Of a stretch of 64,000 nt of DNA, positions 11,734-22,926 are shown in pieces (the stretch's first letter is position 1; every line of letters starts with the position of its first letter). Made by a program: the position numbers and the translations under genes. This DNA is from Dama dama. Its lineage: Eukaryota; Chordata; Mammalia; Artiodactyla; Cervidae. The stretch is taken from the NCBI RefSeq assembly GCF_033118175.1, contig NC_083691.1, forward strand, positions 16,403,001 through 16,467,000, in the 5' to 3' direction. A model generated the notes under the pieces. That model made no database searches. It worked only from the letters and a program-made list of their open reading frames with translations, and was not told where the DNA came from.

Positions 11734-11946
11734 GGGCTTCCTTGGTGACTCAGACAATAAAGAATCTTTCTGCAATACAGGAGATGTGGATTCGATCCCA
11801 GGGTCAGGAAGATCTCCTGGAGGAGGAGATGCAACCCACTTCAGTATCCTTGCCTGGAGAATTCCATGGACAGTGGAGCTCGGTGGGCTACAGTCCATGA
11901 GATCACAAAGAGTAGGACATGACTAAGCCAGTAACACTTTCACACT
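11734..11946 (+). mobile_element. Bov-tA SINE with target duplication
   Basis: Head gggcttccttggtgactcag, linker ggaagatctcctggaggagg and BovA body are all present with a gactaagccagtaacacttt tail. Flanks ttggccagtaa (11723-11733) and ttggcctataa (11947-11957) match at 9 of 11 bases and look like an aged target-site duplication. Confidence 0.96.
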
Positions 11947-12229
11947 TTGGCCTATAAAGGGGTCCTGGAGGCATGCAGGAGACCAGGAAGGAGGCAGAGG
12001 GTGGACAAGAAGGCAGAAGGCAGAGTGTCCCTGGACCATGGCCAAGCATTCAGCTTTCAGTCAGATTGCAAAGGTAGCCACCAGAGCGCTTGGGCGGAAG
12101 TGGTGTCAGATGATTCTTTACATTGAAAAGAGATTATTTCATTATTTCATCTCATCTATCCAGGACAGTGAGGTCCAGAAGGCTGGGAGTGAGAAAGAGT
12201 AGAAACAAAGTAAAAATAGGGACAACTAT

Positions 12230-12439
12230 GGGCTTCCCACGTGGCTCAGCAGTAACGAATCCGCCTGCAGATTCAGGAGAGCCAGATTCGACCCCTGGGT
12301 TGGGAAGATCCCCTGGAGGAGGAAATGGCAAAACTCTCCAGCATTCTTGCCTGGGAAACCCCATGGACAGAGGAGCCTGGTGGGCTACAGTCCATGGGGT
12401 CGCAGTGAGTTGGACACGACTGAGCGGCTAAACTAGCAC
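12230..12439 (+). mobile_element. Bov-tA SINE
   Basis: Complete plus-strand copy: gggcttcccacgtggctcag head, gggaagatcccctggaggag linker and cagtgagttggacacgactg tail. Its low divergence suggests a fairly young copy. No clear target duplication was found. Confidence 0.97.
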
Positions 12440-12864
12440 CTCCAGTTACATGTGATTGTGGTCACCAGGCAGGAAATGACAGCCTTTGACTGGGATGCCT
12501 GCAGCAGAGTTAGAGGTGTGTTTATGATCTGAGATTCATTTCAATGGTAGAACCAGCAGACCTTGTTTCTGAACTGGAGAAGAAAATGACAAAAGAGAAA
12601 TCCCAAGGAAGGTAACTGTCAAGTCTGGAGCTTGGGAAACTGACCTCAGAGGCCCAAGGGGAGGAAGAAGTGTGAAGAAGGCAGCTGGAGATGGGTGCCT
12701 GGAGTTCAAAGTGAGGTCTCGAGATGGGAGTGTGGGAGTTATCATTTCAGCCCACTTAGAGGTTCAGCCTTGCATGTGAATCACCAAACAGAAAGCATGG
12801 GGAGGAAGCTACAGGGCCAATCTGAGTGACTCCATCCTTTTTTTTCTACTTGGAGAAGTTTCTC
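12440..12864. other. Unassigned single-copy-looking sequence
   Basis: No repeat or coding feature is recognised between the SINE and the following L1. Confidence 0.4.
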
Positions 12865-13697
12865 TTTTTTATTATTGAGATATAACTGACATATAATATT
12901 AGGTTCAGGTGTACAACATAAAGACTTGATATTTGTTTACACTGAAAAATGATCACCAGCACAAATCCAAGTCATCTTTTTGGCCATACAAAGTTTCGAA
13001 GGATGCAACACCATATTACTGACTAGAGTCACCCTGCTGTATGTTACATCTCCATGACTTCTGTATTTTATGACTGGAAGTTTCTACCTCTTGAGCCCCT
13101 TCATTCACACCTACTGTCCCTCCCCTCTGGCAACTGCCCCATATATACAACTCTCTGTGTATATGAGTTTGCATTTGTTTTATTTTGTTTGTTGTTTGTT
13201 TTGCTTTTTAGATTCCACATAGTAAGTGAAATCATACGGTATTTGCCTGTATCTGACTTCTTTCACTTAGCATAATACTCTCAGGGTCCATCTGCATTGT
13301 TACAAATGTCAAGATGTCATTCTTTCTCTGGCTGAGTATTATTTCATTGTGTGTGTGTGTGTGTGTGTGTATCACATCTTCTGTATCCGTTCATCCACGT
13401 AAGAACACATTGGCTGTTTCCATATCTTAGCTATTGTGACTAATGCTGCAATGAACATAGGAATGCATATTTCTTTTTTATTTTTTTCAACTATTGCTTA
13501 TTTAAATTAGTGTTCTTGTGTTCATCATATAAATACCCATAAAATACTTGCTAGATGATACAGTAGCTCTATCTAGTTTTTTGAGGAACTTGCATACTGT
13601 TTTCCATGGTAGCCGCACCAATTTATATTCCCACCAACAGTGTAAGAGGGTTCCCTTTTGACCGCTTTGTCAATTGTTTTCTTTTTGATAATAAGTG
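12865..13697 (-). mobile_element. Older L1, 5'-truncated
   Basis: Reverse-strand L1 3' end with ttattgagatataactgaca, gtgaaatcatacggtatttg, ctgagtattatttcattgtg, gctattgtgactaatgctgc and ccaccaacagtgtaagaggg in the expected order. Small internal deletions are evident and a GT microsatellite interrupts it at 13349-13370. The reading frame is destroyed. Confidence 0.9.
13349..13370. repeat. (GT)11 microsatellite within L1
   Basis: Eleven GT units lie where L1 normally reads ttccattgtgtatat, so the array probably expanded from that seed. Confidence 0.93.
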
Positions 13698-14489
13698 ATT
13701 TCATCCTTTAAGAATGAGAGAAGGAAGACAAAATAGCAAAGGAGGTGGAGAAGACCTTCCATGGAAAGGAAAGGACTGTCTGGAAAATCTTAACACTGTA
13801 AAAATAAAAATTAGGGCCCAGGAAGAAAGGAAATAATGTCATCTAAGTAAAGAAGTAAAGTTTTGAAAGATCTAGGACTCACATTCAGCTGTGGGGCTTC
13901 CTTCAGGAGCAAAAGTGTGGGAGAACATTGCTGTGGATCACTTTTAAAGGTTTCCAGAAATTTCCATAATGTTTTAGAATAGGATCTAGCAATAATTAGG
14001 ATCATAAATACTATATTCACAAAGATAAGTGCCACTGTAAAGTATATGATTGTTCCACACTATTTCAGTAACAAGTGCCTGGCACACTTCAAAGTCACTT
14101 AAGCAACAACTGGAATTTGCTCACTCACTTTCAGTGAGAAGTTTGGTGCTGAGTCCAGAATCCCAATGACTCAAGCTCAGATGCAGTCAGAATTCTCCCC
14201 TTGTGTCTCTTAGCATGTGTCCTTCATCGGTCGATATAATTCCCTGGTAATGTACATTGTCATCCTCTCTCCTCCCTGCGGCAGGGTTCAGCAATGTACC
14301 ACCCCAATAAGATGCAGGTTTCCAAAATCTCAGCCTCAGGAGTCCAGAACAGGGACAGAATCGAGCTTCTGGAGCCCACATAGGAATCAGGGGATTGCCT
14401 CCCTGGGACCTATGCCATCTCTATGTTGATCAAAGAAAGGAGAACAAGGAGTGACCCATCTTGGACTCCTACAGAAAGGAGGAGATCAT
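13698..14489. other. Unassigned single-copy-looking sequence
   Basis: AT-rich then mixed sequence with no recognised repeat or domain. Frames are at most 74 codons. Confidence 0.4.
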
Positions 14490-15001
14490 TGTTGTTGTCC
14501 AGCCGCTCAATCACGTCCAACTCTTTGCAACCCCATGGACCGCAGCATGCCAGGCTACCCTGTCCTTCACCATCTCCTGGAGTTTGCTCAAACTCATGTC
14601 CGTTGAGTCGGTGATGCCATCCAACCAACTCGTCCTCCGTCATCCCCTACTCCTTTTTCCTGATGCCTTTCCTAGCATCAGGGTCTTTTCCAATGAGTAG
14701 GCTCTTTGCATGAGGAGGCCAAAGTATTAGAGCTTCAGCCTCAGCATAAGTCCTTCCAATGAATATTCAGGGTTGATTTCCTTTAAGATTGACTGGTTTG
14801 ATCTCTTTGCAGTATGAGAGATGCTCTAGAATCTTCTCCAGCACCACAATTCGAAAGCATCAATTCTTCGGTGCTCAGCCTTCTTTATGGTTCAACTCTC
14901 AGATGACTACTGGAAAAACCATAGCTGTGACTATACAGGCCTTTGTTGGCAAAATGATGTCTCTGCTTTTTAATAAGCTGTCCAGGTTTGCCATAGCTTT
15001 T
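14490..15001 (-). mobile_element. BovB (RTE) LINE 3' end, about 0.5 kb
   Basis: Reverse-strand BovB spans the 3' tail (ccgctcaatcacgtccaact) through the C-terminal reverse-transcriptase region and on to gactactggaaaaaccatag and gtctctgctttttaataagc. The encoded frame is broken by stops and indels. The 3' TTCAG tail is replaced by a short GTT run at 14489-14497. Confidence 0.92.
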
Positions 15002-16432
15002 CATATACTTCTCACAGGAAGGAGGCCCTCTTTCCGGGAAAAGATGGGAGGGATGGTGAGCAGAGGAAAGCACAAGTTGTCCACAGTAGACTGCAGTAGA
15101 CACATTATCCTGTCAACAAATGCATGTCCAATTAAAGGACAGTTCAGTTTTCTCACTTGCTACCAAGTAAATTTTAATAGTGACAACTATTCCAGCTGAA
15201 AACTAGGTTCTCTTCTCCCGGGGCATTAATATGCAAAGACAGCGTCCGACAGGGGCTGTTCATGAGTTCATTTTGTTAGACAGAGGTAGTGGAAGATAAG
15301 ATTTGACTTAAAAAGCATCAAGGCTGCTGAAGTACTTTTGATATTTTCCTTCAGAACTGATAAATACAATTTAAGACATTCTACCAGAGGCCTCAGGGAC
15401 AATTTTGTTGATTAGTTCATACTGCTATCCAAATGGGAAACCATTATTATAGTTACTACTGCGTAAAGTGCATGATAAAATAAGAATTCCAGAATGTCAT
15501 ATTATTATGTGATACACAGATACATACACACATACAAGTGAACAAAAGATATTCTAGATCCACTAATATGTCTCTCTGTTTTTATTTGTTTTGGGAGCTC
15601 AGACAAGAGCAAAGTGATCAAAGAGCCCTGGCCTGGCATTGACATGTAAATGAGCCAGCGACAGAACTGGGTTGACTTCATCCCTGATCCATATGTCAAT
15701 ACCGGACTATACTGTAATTGATGTACAGAGAAGGCACAAGTCTTATCAACCCTGAACACACGTTAAAAATTTACTCCCTGAAACAGGCATGCCCAAATCC
15801 AACTTAGCAATATAGGCTAATAATGTACTTCACAAGTTTATTCACGTGCAAAGTATATTTTGAAGTTATGTGTCTTTCCTTAAAAAAAGAAATCACTCCT
15901 TTAAAGACATCTTTGGGGTCCAGAGCCTCTGATTTCTGCATTCAAGGGTCCGGCTGTATGTCAGGGAGCAGAATCCATCAAGCCAACGTGCACACCTGCA
16001 GACCAGGTTCCCCTGCAGCCTGTTCCTTCCCAGACACTCAAATATCGCTGTTTATGTGCTGCTCAGATGACTGACATGTGAGGATCTGTGTTTCATGGCT
16101 TATACATTAGCCCTATGATGACAAATTCTGTTCCATGATGGCAGTAAGGCTGTGCCCATCACAACTCCTGTCACTTCATAAAGGTCTGTCCCAAGAAGGC
16201 GTGGACCATTTTTCCTCCCAGGGCTAAGCCTTGGGCAGGCAGAGCAGCCCCTAAGTTCTCTGTTAAATGCCTGCAGGTTCGTGGCCTCTGCCCATCAAGG
16301 GTGCCTGCCTTTCCTATTTCTCCATCACCTCCCCCAACGGCAGGATCTCACAGAACCCAGTGGCTTCAGACTTCCTGTTGAAAAGATACAAAGCCTATTT
16401 CATCAGAGTCAGTTTTCAAACATCTATTCAAA
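15002..16432. other. Unassigned single-copy-looking sequence
   Basis: About 1.4 kb without recognised repeats. The stretch 15200-15500 is AT-rich, clean of transposons and contains an octamer-like atgcaaa at 15230; it is a possible conserved non-coding element by appearance only. Confidence 0.4.
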
Positions 16433-16495
16433 TTGGTGGTCCAAGGGTTAAGAACCTCCCTTGCAGTACAAGGGTGTATTCCCTGGTCAGGGACA
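16433..16495 (+). mobile_element. CHR-type SINE head fragment
   Basis: The text ttggtggtccaagggttaag, then ccttgcagtac and ccctggtcaggga, resembles the tRNA-like head of a CHR SINE. The rest of the element is missing, so the call is tentative. Confidence 0.5.
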
Positions 16496-16619
16496 CACCT
16501 GCATTATTAATAGGTGTTTTCTTACTGACTGATAATAGTGGTATTTGTAGTCTGGCTATAATCACTCGTGTTCACATATCCTCTGATGTGTAAATCACCA
16601 GCTTTAGTGCTGGACACCT

Positions 16620-16648
16620 CCAACCCCACCCCACCCAACCCCACCCCA
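16620..16648. repeat. CCCCA-type G-quadruplex motif
   Basis: Repeated CCCCA/CCCA units give, on the minus strand, at least four runs of three or more G separated by one- or two-base loops. This fits the standard G-quadruplex pattern. Confidence 0.75.
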
Positions 16649-16767
16649 GGGAAAGAAAAGGTTCCCAGAAAAATGGAAACAGGGAGTCGATTGTGGTCCC
16701 TACCTGCCCAACCTCAATTTCCCTTTCTTTTAAAAGAGATGATGTGGTAGTAAGAATCTTAACGTGA

Positions 16768-17091
16768 GGGCTTCCCTGGAGGCTCAGTGGTAAAGAATCT
16801 GCAGGATCACTCATCTGGGAAGATCCAACGTGCTGTGGAGCAATGAAGCCTGATCACCACCACTCCTGAGCCTGCGCCCTAGAGCCCCAGAATCTCAACT
16901 CCCGAGCCTGCACTCTAGGGCCCCAGGGTCCCAACTCCCGAGCCTGCGCTCTAGGGCCTGTGCTCCACACCAAGAGAAGTCATCAATAGGAGAAGCCGGC
17001 ACACCGCAGTTAGAGAGTAGCCCCTGCTCACTGCAATTAGAGAAAAGTCTGCACAGCAAAGAAGACCCATCACAGCTTAAAATAAATAAAG
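16768..17091 (+). mobile_element. CHR SINE, near full length
   Basis: Head gggcttccctggaggctcag is followed by gcaggatcactcatctggga, repeated 'cctgcgctctaggg' modules and the A-rich end taaaataaataaagac. The module around 16866-16960 is locally triplicated (gagcctgcgccct, gagcctgcactct, gagcctgcgctct). Confidence 0.9.
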
Positions 17092-17416
17092 ACAATTTTT
17101 TTTAAGAATACTAGTGTGATCATAATAAGATCTTCCTCCCAAGTTCGCAGGGAGGGATAAATGAGTTCTTACATGTGTGATGCTGAGCACAGTTTGCTTG
17201 TTATAAAGGCTGAGACTTTGGCTACTCCAGTATTATTCTTACTATTCCTACTTTCACTCTTGTTATAAGAAGAAAAGGATTATACAGAGAAGGGTGGAAA
17301 ACTGGGTTTGAATTCCAACTCTGAGATCTCCTCAGCCATTTAATCACAGAAAGTGAAAGATCACCTCCAGTCCTCTTTTCCCATAGCAAGTGGAGACAAC
17401 GATGAACTCGTTCTCT
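17092..17416. other. Unassigned sequence
   Basis: Possible MIR traces exist near 17160-17205 and 17300-17380, but nothing is strong enough to annotate. Confidence 0.35.
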
Positions 17417-17427
17417 AAGCATCAGGA

Positions 17428-17650
17428 TTGCATGCTTATGTGTGCTCAGTTGGGTCTGACTTTTTGTGACCCCATGGACTGTATCCCACCAGGCTCCTCT
17501 GTCCATAGGATTTTCCAGACAAGAAGACTGGAGCGGGTTGCCATTTCCTACTCCAGGGGATCTTTCCGACACTGGGATAGAAACCTCAGCTCTTGCATCT
17601 TCTGCATTTGGCAGGCAGGTTCCTTACCACTAGCGCCACCAGGGAAACCC
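17428..17650 (-). mobile_element. Bov-tA SINE with target duplication
   Basis: Reverse-strand copy from the gtgctcagttgggtctgact tail to gcgccaccagggaaaccc. Flanking aagcatcagga (17417-17427) and aagcatccgga (17651-17661) differ at one base in eleven and form its target-site duplication. Confidence 0.97.
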
Positions 17651-17661
17651 AAGCATCCGGA

Positions 17662-19287
17662 ATCCAGGGTCCCAACCCAAGGCTGCTGGACCCCATAACC
17701 CCTGCTGCTTCACACCCATAAAACCCAAGTGTTGGTGAATCTAGTCTTCAAGGCCACCCTGGAATTTAGAAGACACGCAGATGACAAGACCATGTGGCAA
17801 CACCTCTGAGTGATGGATTACGGAGTCCTGGGGTCCTAGATTTTCACACGCAAAACAGCTAAGGGTGAACGTGGATTTGTATCCATTCGTATCTCCTCCC
17901 AGGGAGCTGACACCACTCCCAGAAAACTCCTCCTAAGCAGTGCCTAGCCCACCATCTGCAGATCTGCCATCTACCTAGACAAACCTTCCTGTAGCAGGAA
18001 ACGCAGAGCTGGGCAAGACATGACTCAAAGCTCCAATTAAAAGAGGAAATTTGCATTAGGCGCTCTAACTGCCTGTTCCAATTGGGACCAGCAGCTCTCT
18101 TCTCCTTCCTTCCTAAGAAAAGAGGAGCCTCAGGGGTGTGACCCTGAATTTTTTTTTTTTTTGGAGGGGGAGTTGTCCACACTCAAACTGCTTACTAGTG
18201 GGGGAGGATGAGAGACCTAGCGAGATTGGGCAGTGCCCACGTGGCAAAGACGGGTGGCCGTGCCCATGGGCTCAGGCTGCCTCTTGAGCTCTTCTCCAGC
18301 CGTTCTCCGTGAGCCCCTGGCAGCCCCTCTCAGCTGTGACCTCTCTAAGCTGTCAGCCTCAGATTAACCGATACTTCATCAATTTCGCCTGAACTGCATT
18401 TGCGGCCGGTTCTCAGGAGGATGGCCAAATGCATCAAGTACCATGCATTAGCCCCTCCAGGGCCAGATTTCCTTCGGGATGGAGGGGGTCACTCCCCAGT
18501 ATTCTTGCGGGGGGCTTGGCGACAAGCCGAGGGGGAGCTTTGCCCAGAGGGGAAGGACAGGAACCTCTGCTGATTCCTTGTGAATTTTTCATGAGGACAT
18601 CTGCCAACGCTCTGCTCCTCTGCGGCTGCACCGCCCCCCCCACCACCCGAGACCCCCTCTGCGTTCAGACCTCCTGATAAGGTATGAAAAACGACTGTGC
18701 TCCGTACCCCCCTAAACCCCCTCCAGCCGCAGCCAGGAAGTGGCTGGGGGAGCCTGGGATTTCAGTCTCTCTGGAGCGGCCCAGGCTGCTGGAAAGGGGT
18801 CTTTGAAACAAAAGATCAATGGGCGATGGATGATTCTAAGGTGAGTTGACAGGTCAAGGCCACTGTGCGTCAGTGGGTAGGTGGCCTCCGGGCACAGGGG
18901 GTCCTGTGGACCCCACCGATCTGGGCCTGGGGAATTGGGGTCCTTGCTCCCACCCTCCTTGCACTTCTCGGGGGCCCTCCGGGGATGGGGTGTACTGGAG
19001 ACTCCCTGAGCACCGTGTTCCTATCGCCCAGATCACACCAGGAAGAACTGAAGTATAGGGAGGAGGGGGGAGGGAGGTGCTTCCTTATTTAAGTCATAAA
19101 AGGCATCTAACCATTGTTTTTGGAAGTAACCAGCAGCTCCAAGCTTCTAATCCTCTCTCTGTTCAGACCCTTCAAGTCAGGAAGCCAGCAGCTCTTTCTC
19201 ATTAACGCATCAAATCACGCCGATGTCCTTTCTGGGCTCCCTTTGAAGTGGCATGTGCTTCAATTTATTTTTAATCTTCTAAGTGAT
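17662..19287. other. Unassigned, increasingly GC-rich sequence
   Basis: No repeat is recognised across about 1.6 kb leading to the CpG island. There is a 14-15-base T run near 18148-18162. The segment 19080-19270 is AT-rich and directly abuts the island. Confidence 0.4.
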
Positions 19288-19630
19288 GTCGTCAGGGCCG
19301 CCGCCCGGTGACATGTGAGGTCGGTTCTCGCGGGCTGCAGGGCTGGGCAGGCGGTTTGGACCCGCAGCTGGACCCGTGTGCGCCACCGCGGCCACGGTCG
19401 GAAATCGACCTCCAGCACCGAGGGCGGCGGGACGGGGACGCTGGGAAGAGGAGATTGATGCAGAGCCCGCTCACGCCTTGGAAAGGCCACCTTTTGTGCG
19501 GGGCGGCGCTGGGCCAGGCCTCCGGGGGCCCGGGCGGCCCCTCGGTGGAGCGACAGTGCCCCCCAGCGCCCACCCCTCGCCACTCCCGCCCTTCGCTCCG
19601 GTCCCCAACTGGGAGCCGACCGAGAGTGAA
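19288..19630. promoter_or_regulatory. CpG island (no gene recognised)
   Basis: By hand count there are roughly 38 CpG dinucleotides in about 340 bp, against near absence in the flanks, with a GC content clearly above 60 percent. Motifs include gccgccgcccgg and ggggcggcgct. The frames reading through it (up to 149 codons on the minus strand) are low-complexity products of GC-rich DNA with no recognised domain. It may be a promoter, an enhancer or an orphan island; the sequence alone cannot decide. Confidence 0.7.
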
Positions 19631-19768
19631 GGGGTTGTGGGAACTGCGCCCCCAAGCATCTCATCTTTAAATAGTTACCCACATGAAAGAAGGCCTGGGA
19701 GAGGTCCAAAGCTACCTTGATGGGAAAATCTGAGAATGCTCATAAAAGGCAGTGCGCACAGAACTGAG

Positions 19769-20437
19769 TTTTTTTTTTTTTTTTAATTAATTTAATTGGA
19801 GGCTAATTACTTTACAATATTGTGATGGGTTTTGCCATACATTGACATGAATCAGCCCTGGGTATCCATGTGTCCCCCATCCTGAACTCCCCCACACACA
19901 CGCTTCCCTCCCCATCCCATCCCTATGGGATGTCCCATTGTACGGGCTTTGAGTGCCCTGTTTCATGCATCAAACTTGAACTGGTGATCTATTTCGCATA
20001 TGGTAATATACGTGTTTCAATGCTATTCTCTCAAATCATCCCACCCTCACCTTCTCCCACAGAGTCCAAAAGTCTGTACTTGACATCTGCGTCTCTTTTG
20101 CTGTCTCACATATAGGGTCATTGTTACCATCTTTCTAAATTCCATATATATGCGTTAATATACTGTATTGGTGTTTTTCTGACTTACTTCGCTCTGTATA
20201 ATAGGCTCCAGTTTCATCCACCTCATTAGAACTGATTCAAATGCGTTCTTTTTTTAATAGCTGAGTAATATTCCATTGTGCATATGTACCACCACTTTCT
20301 TATCCATTCGTCTGCCGACGGACATCTAGGTTGCTTCCGTGTGCTAGCTATTGTAAACAGTGCTGCAATGAACACTGGGATACATGTGTCTCTTTCGATT
20401 CCTGTTTCCTCAGTGTATATATCCAGCAGTGGGATTG
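19769..20437 (-). mobile_element. Young L1, 5'-truncated
   Basis: A poly-T run (reverse poly-A tail) at 19769-19784 is followed by tactttacaatattgtgatg, gccatacattgacatgaatc, gtaatattccattgtgcata and ccagcagtgggattg, the reversed 3' end of a young ruminant L1. It is truncated in ORF2. The diagnostic motifs are well preserved. Confidence 0.94.
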
Positions 20438-20568
20438 TAGTTGTTTTGCTTTGTTTTGCATTTTTTCCCTCTGAGTAGCTATCCTGGTGATTATATATCC
20501 CACCAGAAAATTAAATACATTTACTTAGTTGCTTAATTAATTTGTGGATATCTAGCATGATCCAATCT

Positions 20569-20765
20569 AGGGCTTCCCTGGTGACTCAGCTGGCAAAGAA
20601 TCCACCTGCAATGTGGGAGACCTGGATTTGATCCCTGGGTTGGGAAGATCCACTGGAAAAGGGAAGGGCTACCCACTCCAGTATTCTGGCCTGGAGAATT
20701 CCATGGACTGTATAGCCCATGGGGTCACAAAGAGTTGGACATGACTGAACCACTTTCACTTTCAA
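20569..20765 (+). mobile_element. Bov-tA SINE with target duplication
   Basis: Complete copy with agggcttccctggtgactca head and tgaaccactttcactttcaa tail. Flanks catgatccaatc (20556-20567) and catgacccaatt (20766-20777) agree at 10 of 12 bases. Confidence 0.97.
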
Positions 20766-21052
20766 CATGACCCAATTCAAAGATCTAAACAATGGAAGCT
20801 TCACTGGATGGAGGTGGGGAGAACTCCTTCACCCCAAAGCAGGAAATGCAGACAGAAATGTCAGCGAACTGGGAGGTGGGAAGATGCAGATACAGTTCCT
20901 GCCCTGATGTGGACAGTACATGTTGGTGACTTTCAGTTTGTTCCTTTCCCATTGGTGTCTTGGTTTTCTCATCTGTGAGATGAAATGGTTCAAGAAATCT
21001 AAATGATACCTTCAGTACAAATGGGGGTTATCATTATGATGAAGCTTCCTTT

Positions 21053-21290
21053 TGTGTTGGGCGGTTTTAATCATTGCCATTATTTTTTTTCATATTTATT
21101 TATTTGACTGTGTCGGGTCTTCGTCATGTCATGCTGGATCCTTCCTTTAGGCGAGCAGATCCTTTAATTGTTACCCACAGGCTTAGTTGCCCTGCGGCGT
21201 GTGGGATCCTGGTTCCCCGACCAGGGATCGAACCTGCATCCCTTGCATTGCAAGGCAGATTCCCAACCACTGGCCACCAGGGAGGTCTGC
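21053..21290 (-). mobile_element. CHR-type SINE
   Basis: Reverse CHR copy with tttatttatttgactgtgtc, ttagttgccctgcggcgtgt, ccccgaccagggatcgaacc and ggccaccagggaggtct. The 11-mer aagcttccttt occurs at 21042-21052 and again at 21291-21301 and is a plausible target-site duplication, in which case the left 30 bp are its tail. Confidence 0.85.
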
Positions 21291-21301
21291 AAGCTTCCTT
21301 T

Positions 21302-21766
21302 GGACTCCCTGCCATGTTCCTGACATCCTTCCTCCTGCTCTGCCTCTCCTCCCACCTCCTCCTTTCTCCTCTTCACCTGAAGTCTCCCCTCCATCCTGCC
21401 CTCCTGCCAGGAAGCCCTTTCCAGCTCATCCCACGAGTGTTCACGATTCAGTTCATTTCTGACCATCTATGTCCTTGGGTCGTGTCTCCTCTAACGTTCT
21501 CTTTGTTTTCCATCTCTTAGCTCCTCAACCACACCATGGATGCTTAAAAATCCTTATTGGTGGACAGATTGGTTCTCAAGTTAGAAGTGCCTGAATTTTG
21601 AGGCAGAAAGCACAGTGACAAAATCTTTAGATCCAGAATCTAACTCCATGGCTGGTTTTATCTCTTTGTATCAATGAGCAATCACAACTTCTGAGCATGT
21701 TTTTCCATCTACAGATGAAAAGGTTGCACTGGAAAAAAAAAAAGTATAGTATTGTTTTTTGGAAGT
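21302..21766. other. Unassigned sequence with a possible MIR
   Basis: A C/T-rich stretch covers 21300-21430. A diverged MIR in reverse orientation is possible at 21600-21730, where tttttccatctacagatgaa corresponds to the core. Nothing else is recognised. Confidence 0.4.
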
Positions 21767-21778
21767 TTTCAACTAATT

Positions 21779-21993
21779 GGTGATGGTGGTTTAGTCACTA
21801 AGTTGTGTCCAACTGTTCTGAGACACCATGGACTGTAACCCGCCAGGCTCCTCTGTCCATGGGATTTCCCAGGCAAGAATACAGGAGTGGGTTGTCATTT
21901 CCATCTCCAGGGGATCTTCCCGACCCAGGGGTCCAGCCTGGGTGTCCTGCGTTGCAGGCTGATTATTTACCAACTGGGCCACTAGAGAAGCCC
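21779..21993 (-). mobile_element. Bov-tA SINE with perfect target duplication
   Basis: Reverse-strand copy from ggtttagtcactaagttgtg to gggccactagagaagcc. The flanks tttcaactaatt at 21767-21778 and 21994-22005 are a perfect 12-bp target-site duplication, defining exact element ends. Confidence 0.98.
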
Positions 21994-22005
21994 TTTCAAC
22001 TAATT

Positions 22006-22590
22006 ACTTACTGATAATTATTTACCCATGCTGAGTTGTTTCAGGGCTTAATGATTGCCAGGGATTGCTAGAATAAATCATGTAAAGTTGCAATTTTAAT
22101 GGACTAAAACCATCAAACATGGGAAATTTTATAGGATGTACATAAAATGACTTCTCCCAGAGAGTTAGATCACACTGCATTTCTACATTCTGTCAGGCAC
22201 TTTAGTACCAAGGCAATTGAGTAAACAGCCTTCCATAGTCTAATTTCTTGGATTATCAGGGTCTCTGAGGATTGAACATCATCTTAGTATTTGCCAGGCA
22301 CATGAAACCATTTTAATTTTAAAATGCATTGAGAATAGAAAGGTAACAATGTTAGGCAAAGTTTTAACAAATGCTGGAGGTCAGAATTTGAGTCAGTGCA
22401 AATTTAATCTTCTTCTCTAAGTACACACCTCAAAAGTTTCTTGAAAGCTTCTGGCAGACAGCTAACACTTCCTGATTATTTCATAGGGGTGTGTATGTTC
22501 AGAAAATCGGATTCCTTAGTGGTGAGTATGTCTTGTGTCCTTCAGTGTTCTTCCCTCTTCACTGGCTCATTTTCCCCTCAGTCTCCTGCT
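22006..22590. other. Unassigned AT-rich sequence
   Basis: No recognised repeat or gene. Confidence 0.4.
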
Positions 22591-22794
22591 GTGTGCGAGC
22601 TCGCATTCTTTGCGACGCCGTGGACTGTAGGCTACCAGGCTCCTCTGTCCATGGGATTCTCCAGGCAAGAATACTGGAATGGGTTGCCATGCCCTCCTCC
22701 AGGGGATCTTCCTAACCCAAAGATCGAACCAGCATCTCTTATGTCTCCTGCATTGACAAGCAGGTTCTTCACCACTAGCACCACCTGTAGCCCC
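22591..22794 (-). mobile_element. Bov-tA SINE
   Basis: Reverse-strand copy beginning tgtgcgagctcgcattcttt, with tgtccatgggattctccagg and the head caccactagcaccacctgta. CpGs in gcgacgccgtgg remain, suggesting moderate age. Confidence 0.95.
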
Positions 22795-22845
22795 TCTTAT
22801 CTAGAGCAGCATCATGCAACTTTGTTTTCTCTGATAATGCATCTG

Positions 22846-22926
22846 TGGGGTTGGCAAAAAAGTTCGTTCAGGTTTTTCCACAATCTGTAATGAAAAATCC
22901 AAATAATCTTTTTGGTCAACCCAATA
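22846..22926. mobile_element. Mariner-type MITE with both terminal inverted repeats
   Basis: The left end ggggttggcaaaaaagttcg and the right end ctttttggtcaacccaata are near-perfect inverted repeats about 80 bp apart, with no transposase between. This is the structure of the small mariner-derived elements found across ruminant genomes. A single decayed end of the same family lies at 2416. Confidence 0.85.

Noticed and set aside
14461..15199. Frames of 79 and 136 codons near 14.5-15.2 kb
   Set aside because: They translate reverse-oriented BovB sequence, which is not the coding strand.
16741..17110. A target-site duplication (taagaat) around the CHR SINE at 16768
   Set aside because: The left copy lies about ten bases away from the SINE start, so the match is probably coincidental.
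19260..19720. Frames of 93-149 codons through the CpG island
   Set aside because: All phases are open because of high GC content, and none encodes anything recognisable.
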